NCBI GenBank assembly: GCA_944470555.2
Contig: OX104134.1
Coordinates: forward strand, 75,882,678 to 75,946,677
Length of the DNA stretch: 64,000 bases
DNA from: Heterobilharzia americana
Taxonomy: Eukaryota; Platyhelminthes; Trematoda; Strigeidida; Schistosomatidae
Reading direction: 5' to 3'
This document shows, piece by piece, positions 59,490 through 64,000 of the stretch. Each line of letters opens with the position of its first letter. The first letter of the stretch is position 1. The notes under the pieces are model-generated. The model worked only from the letters and a program-made list of their open reading frames with translations. It did not search any database and was not told where the DNA came from. The position numbers and the translations under genes are program-made.

Positions 59490-60900
59490 CTAAACCAAGA
59501 GTGCTGAGCTAAATTCCCAGAGCCAGATAAACCACCACTGGAGACCAGTTAAGGAGCAACATTTAAGATTCAGAAGGTGAGAAACACATCCCAAATATTC
59601 TTGAAATGCCACTTAAAGTATGCAGAGGACCAAGCATCTAGTGAACGTTTTCATCTCACTAGAACATCCAGACTACATGTCTTTAATCAACTAATAAGTC
59701 TTTTGTGACAAGTTCAATTTTTTCAAAATCAGAAAAGGTAATAGAGACTCTCATAAGAACATCTGTGATAAGTTAAGTGAAACTGGAGAGAGTCGACATC
59801 CTCGACGCACACAATCCACCTCATATCTCAACACAAGCTCAAACACAACATCAGGTGTTCAAATATTAAGCCCTCATAAGAGTAATGTACTGTTTTCCTG
59901 ACAGACATTGCCATAAGACTTCTCGATCAGGAAAGTTGGATTGCATCTTAAAACCAAAGAATATAGCTGGTGTTGGATACTGTTCAGTGTTCTTGTATTC
60001 CGAGATCTGCTTGGTGGTGTACATATGGTTCATACTTCTACGATCATTCCTGAAGGTTTTTCCAGAGTTTTCAATTTTCAAGCTTTATGTGGATTTCTGA
60101 TGGTTACAGAACCTAGAATCATAGACACTATGTTTATCAGAATGGTTTCCCTGTGTTAATCACTAGTATATTTCTCTTCTCTACCGAAGACTGAGAAAAT
60201 AAGTGATTTAGACCGGTCACTATGGATTTTGTCTGACTGTCACATCCTAGCCTTCTCAAATTCAGAAAGCGTTGGAAGCCCTATTTCGTATATTCTTTCA
60301 GGATGCAAACGGATATCAGGCAATCAAAGAGTAGATGATGACTAGTTAAACTGTTCCTCTAAGTGCGCTGCCCATGATCTCCCGTATGAGTAGGTTGTAG
60401 ATACCTTCCTCCCTTATAGTATCTTTCATTAACCACTGACTTTTAGACCCAGTTACTATAATCAGGATAAAAAGCTGTCTATCGTCGTTTGTTGCTGCTG
60501 TCTTTTCCATCTATTTGTGTCATATTGTGCTTATTTTTATACTGAGTAACTGAATGAAGTTAGTTAATACACATTTGTGTTTAGAGTGGGAAAATAGGCA
60601 GAGGATTGCGCAATACAGGATGAATGTATAGCAAAGTAGGAAACTGAACGAAGGGTTATGAAGATAAACCTGCAGTAGTCACTGCATTGTTCGCATAGCT
60701 ATTCTGTTTTCATGATCCTTATAATCACTAGCATGAATATTACTAAACTCATGTTTTCTACCTTGTTTCCTTTGACTCAAAAATCACCTTTACTTGTTTT
60801 AATCCTTTGTCTATAAATTAAAAGGAGTTAAGCAGTTCAGCACTGTACAGCAACGGGAAATTACGAATATCAAAACAACAACTGAAAGTCGTTGTACAAG
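59490..60900. other. Unassigned stretch
   Basis: Overlapping plus and minus frames at 59,866-60,159 have no recognised domain. No structural RNA or repeat seen. Confidence 0.4.
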
Positions 60901-60909
60901 AGGTTGTTC

Positions 60910-61045
60910 TCATGTACCAGTGACCAGGCGAATAACGCTTCTGCGGTTGAAGCGGTGGGTAGAGGTGGTGCGGGTACCTCCAGCTGAAGAGTCCAGAATA
61001 GGACGCAGACCACGTCCTGGATTCTACTGCAAGTAACCAAGATAA
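60910..61045 (+). mobile_element. Sm-alpha-like SINE/hammerhead repeat
   Basis: Plus strand: TGACCAGGCGAATAACGC, GCGGTTGAAGCGGTG (tRNA-like), then CCAGCTGAAGAGTCC, AGAA, TAGGACGCAGAC and CACGTCCTGGATTCTACTGC at 60,980-61,030. Helix II (GTCC...GGAC) and the GTC cleavage triplet are intact, but CTGATGA reads CTGAAGA and CGAAAC reads CGCAGAC, so the ribozyme is probably inactive. Confidence 0.8.
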
Positions 61046-61432
61046 ATACAACATGCGTGTAGTAAGTTAAAGTCTGAAGAGACTGAATTAAATACAAAAT
61101 TATGAAGTATAAAATTTAGGTGCTGTGGTGTAATATAATCCGAAATCAAATTAGTTTATTTTATACAGCACACACGTAAGCAGCATTACTGACTGAAAGA
61201 CGCTTCGGGCACTCCTAATAACTAGTAATTACATAAACGGGCTATAATTATCAGCAATATCTGTACTTGAAACGTCATCCAGCAAATGAACCCATATGAG
61301 TTTGTACTTGCATCGTACGAACAATTTCTTTGCTTATGTGCATATCTACTACTCGCTAGTAGTTAAAAAGAGAAAGTGAATATTTATCTGTCGTGAAAAT
61401 ATGACTGAATAACCTCTATCACAACGACGACC

Positions 61433-63732
61433 AGTTCAGTAGTTACTAGCCGGTCCTAACCCTGGATAAACAGGGAAGGTTGGGCATAAGGCCAGCAACC
61501 ATACTCCGGAAAACAAATCTAACTGTGAAAGAAACTTCGAAACACAAAGACAATACAAAAAATAAAAACAAACTTATTCCTCGCTGGAATCAGAGAGGCG
61601 AAATGACACCAGTTGGTGAAAGCCTGCCTTCGGGAAGCCAGTCGGCCGATATGTCTTCTCTCCCTCGATGAAAGCAAGAGTAAGCGTGGGAACATGCAAT
61701 GTCTGAACAATGTTTGAAGCTGACTGGCTGACTGGCAGACTGGCAAGGCTGTCCAAATTGCAAAAGAAATGAGAAGATAAGGCAAAGAATAGAGGTGCTA
61801 GGAATCTGTGAAAGCAGATGAAATGGAAGTGGGCTCTCCAAACCATCAACTGGAGAGTCAATAATCTACTCCGATATTATCACCCAGACGACAACCATGA
61901 GCACACCGAGTTTTGGAGTGGCTATCATGATGTCCTCCGCTCAAGAGCATCAGAGGCTCTCTCTCACACAATGAGAACCAATCTCCTCCTCCTCCACCAT
62001 CACGATCATCACAGCAAGATGGATTCAAATCAAAAGGAAGCAAAGTCACAATCATACAATGCTACGCTACACTACACTATGCACCTACAAATAATGCAGA
62101 TGAAGAGAAGAAGGAGGAGTTCTACAGACAACTACCATCACTACTGGACAAGACCCCACCCCACCCCAGTCGAGATGGCAACATCAAAATTCTAATGGGT
62201 GGGGTGAAATGAATGCCAGCCAAACTGAGAGCGGACAACACAACGCAAGAAGAGAACTGTGCATGGGTCGATAAGCACTCACTGAAATGATGAGTGAGAA
62301 TGGAGAAGTTATTGCAGATCTCTTCCCTTTTAGTGATTTGATGATTGGAGTCAGGCAGTGTGTACAAACACAAGAATATTCACAAGGCAGTGACACAGAT
62401 TTGATCTCATCAGATGGTGGATACACTACGCAGTCAACGTCAGATCGACTTCATCTCAATGTGAGGAGAGTGGAGACGCAGCCTACTGGACACAAGATGC
62501 GATGAAGAAGGGGAGCAGACTTGGTGGTTGTGGTTCACACCACTCACTATCCAGTGCAAGGAACCCACCTTCAAAACCAAGTTGAAAGGCCTCGACGAAG
62601 AAGTTGGTGATGATAGACCACAGTTGAGGATGAATACCGAGAACAGAAACTGAACTCAATTGAACTGAACTGAACTGGAGGACGAAACTACAAAGGACAT
62701 CTTCACTTCAGTCAGTCAGTCATCAGGATGGAATGGGAGATATTAAGCGACATCCGAGAGGAAACCTGTGTGGAAGAACACTGGGACTATGTGAAAGAGA
62801 CGTGGGAGTAAACCTGAATAACCGTGTTAGGAAGGGAAGAAGAAGTAAGACAGGACAAGGAATGGATCTCGACGGACACATGGAAGCTGATAGAGGAGGG
62901 AGACGGAGAAAGAGAGGGAGAGGAAGATGGTGAGGCAGAAGATGAACGAGTGCAGTGCAGTGCAGTGCAGTTCAGTTCAGTTCAGTTCAGTGGAGGGATG
63001 TACAACGAAAAGAGTAACTGCGTACAACCTATAAAACACTACACTGGATAAAGAAGTGAAGAAAAGTTTACGGAGAGACAGAAGACACTCCTACGACACA
63101 CTTGCAAGTGATGCAAAACAGGCTGCAGGTAGGAGAGACCTGACAACATTATATCGAATAACCAATATACTATCCGGGAAGGGATCAACTCAGGGGAAAT
63201 CAATGAGAGATAGTGAAGGAAAGCTAGTTACCACTAAAGAGGAGAAACAAACGAAACAATGGGCTGACCATTTCCAAAAACTCTCGAATCGACCAGCTCC
63301 AACAACTGCAACTCGTTCAGAAATACCACCAGCAGTCCAGCCACATAATTATCAGTGAACACAAGCCCTCCGACGAAAGCAGAAGTGAAATCCTGGACGC
63401 CATCAAACTGCTGAAATCCGGGAGTGCAGTATTACGAGATGGAATCCCTCCAGAAGCACTGAAAACAGACGCAGAGACAACATTGGACATGCTGACACCA
63501 CAGCACTATTGCACAAGGTTTGGAAGAAAGGAAGGAAAGTTACGTGGCGATTGATTAGAAGAAGTTATGCCTTGTCAAATTCGCAAAGAGGTGAGACGTA
63601 AGCTGATTCTTTGCGATAACTGGAGTGGAATCATGCTCCTATACTTGTCCACACAAATGAAGCAAAATATTAAGCCGCATCATCCTGGAGAGACTAAAAG
63701 ATGACCTGCAATCAAAATTACTACTGGAACAG
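61433..63732 (+). repeat. 2.3-kb inverted repeat, right arm
   Basis: Partner of 53,187-55,486; arms are separated by about 5.95 kb. The high identity ends at the tetranucleotide array. Beyond it copies E and F differ at roughly a quarter to a third of positions. Confidence 0.93.
62949..62992. repeat. Pentanucleotide repeats inside RTE copy F
   Basis: (GTGCA)n then (GTTCA)n, the reverse complement of the tract at 53,927-53,970 in copy E. Confidence 0.9.
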
Positions 63733-63918
63733 CTCGCTGACTGAATGACTGACTGACTGACTGACTGACTACTGACTGACTGACTGACTGACTGACTGAC
63801 TGACTGACTGACTGACCGACTGACTGACTGACTGACTGACTGACTGACTGACTGACTGACTGACTGACTGACTGACTGACTGACTGACTGACTGACTGAC
63901 TGACTGACTGACTGACTG
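63733..63918. repeat. (GACT)n tetranucleotide array inside the RT
   Basis: About 45 GACT/CTGA units with a few interruptions (AATGACT, ACTACTG, GACCGACT). It sits exactly at the codons of the conserved EQAGFRK motif: EQ is immediately before and FRK-equivalent sequence immediately after. Copy E has a short (GGCT)n expansion at the same codons. Confidence 0.95.
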
Positions 63919-64000
63919 GATTCAGGAAGTACTAATCATGTGCTCATCAAATTGCAACGCTACGCTACTCTACACATCATTGAACAGAGTATAGAATGGT

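Larger units (their letters stand above)
61433..64000 (+). mobile_element. RTE copy F (plus), right arm of an inverted pair, runs off the window
   Basis: Starts about 17 bp inside the 5' end defined by copies B and E. Endonuclease (61,700-62,500), linker (62,700-63,480) and the start of RT (63,480 onward, DGIPPEALKTDAE in shifted frame) follow. All micro-expansions of copy E recur, as does the 5-nt insertion at the endonuclease catalytic block (about 62,200). RT sequence resumes after the tetranucleotide array (RKY.SC..., IEQSIEW at 63,918-64,000). Confidence 0.9.

Noticed and set aside
63737..63918. CRISPR-like or satellite array
   Set aside because: A pure tetranucleotide microsatellite without spacers, located inside an RT coding region.

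Overview
The window looks like transposon-rich DNA from a schistosome-type blood fluke (Schistosoma or a close relative). The basis is the set of element families: SR2-like RTE retrotransposons with (AAT)n tails, CR1-type non-LTR elements whose ORF1 carries a PHD finger, a Ty3/gypsy LTR element of the Boudicca/Saci kind, Penelope-like fragments, and tRNA-derived SINEs with a decayed hammerhead ribozyme. I found no convincing host protein-coding gene and no rRNA. Everything recognisable is mobile-element sequence, nearly all of it broken by stops and frameshifts. The density of dead, nested elements suggests heterochromatin or a sex-chromosome-like region (inference).

Layout. 1-310: unassigned flank. 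311-25,261: a 12.48-kb unit present twice head to tail, with only five differences found by eye. Each unit holds three CR1-type remnants: element I (minus; ORF1 joined directly to the RT, endonuclease missing), element II (minus; endonuclease plus RT) and element III (plus; endonuclease without RT, bracketed by a 72-bp inverted repeat). 25,262-27,100: unassigned. About 27,100-32,207: a gypsy-type LTR retrotransposon on the minus strand whose pol is fairly intact (long RT/RNase H and DD35E integrase frames). It interrupts RTE copy A (32,208-33,715), which sits directly behind the 3' tail of RTE copy B (33,711-36,970). 37-43.7 kb: an RTE 3' scrap (C), a CR1 RT remnant, a Penelope-like RT, and RTE copy D, a mosaic with domains in the wrong order that runs into a 500-N gap. 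44.5-51.5 kb: hammerhead SINEs, a degenerate minisatellite and a Penelope GIY-YIG nuclease fragment. 51.8-64 kb: two RTE copies (E, minus; F, plus) forming a 2.3-kb inverted repeat around a 5.9-kb spacer. F is interrupted by about 180 bp of (GACT)n.

The elements have no joint cellular function. The interest lies in genome dynamics: a near-identical tandem duplication (real or an assembly artefact), an inverted RTE pair, an RTE lineage that spread although its copies share a frameshift before an endonuclease catalytic residue and an insertion in the RT catalytic motif, and repeated 4-5-nt micro-expansions across that lineage. Family assignments come from motif recognition by eye. No database search was possible, and domain edges within decayed elements are approximate.
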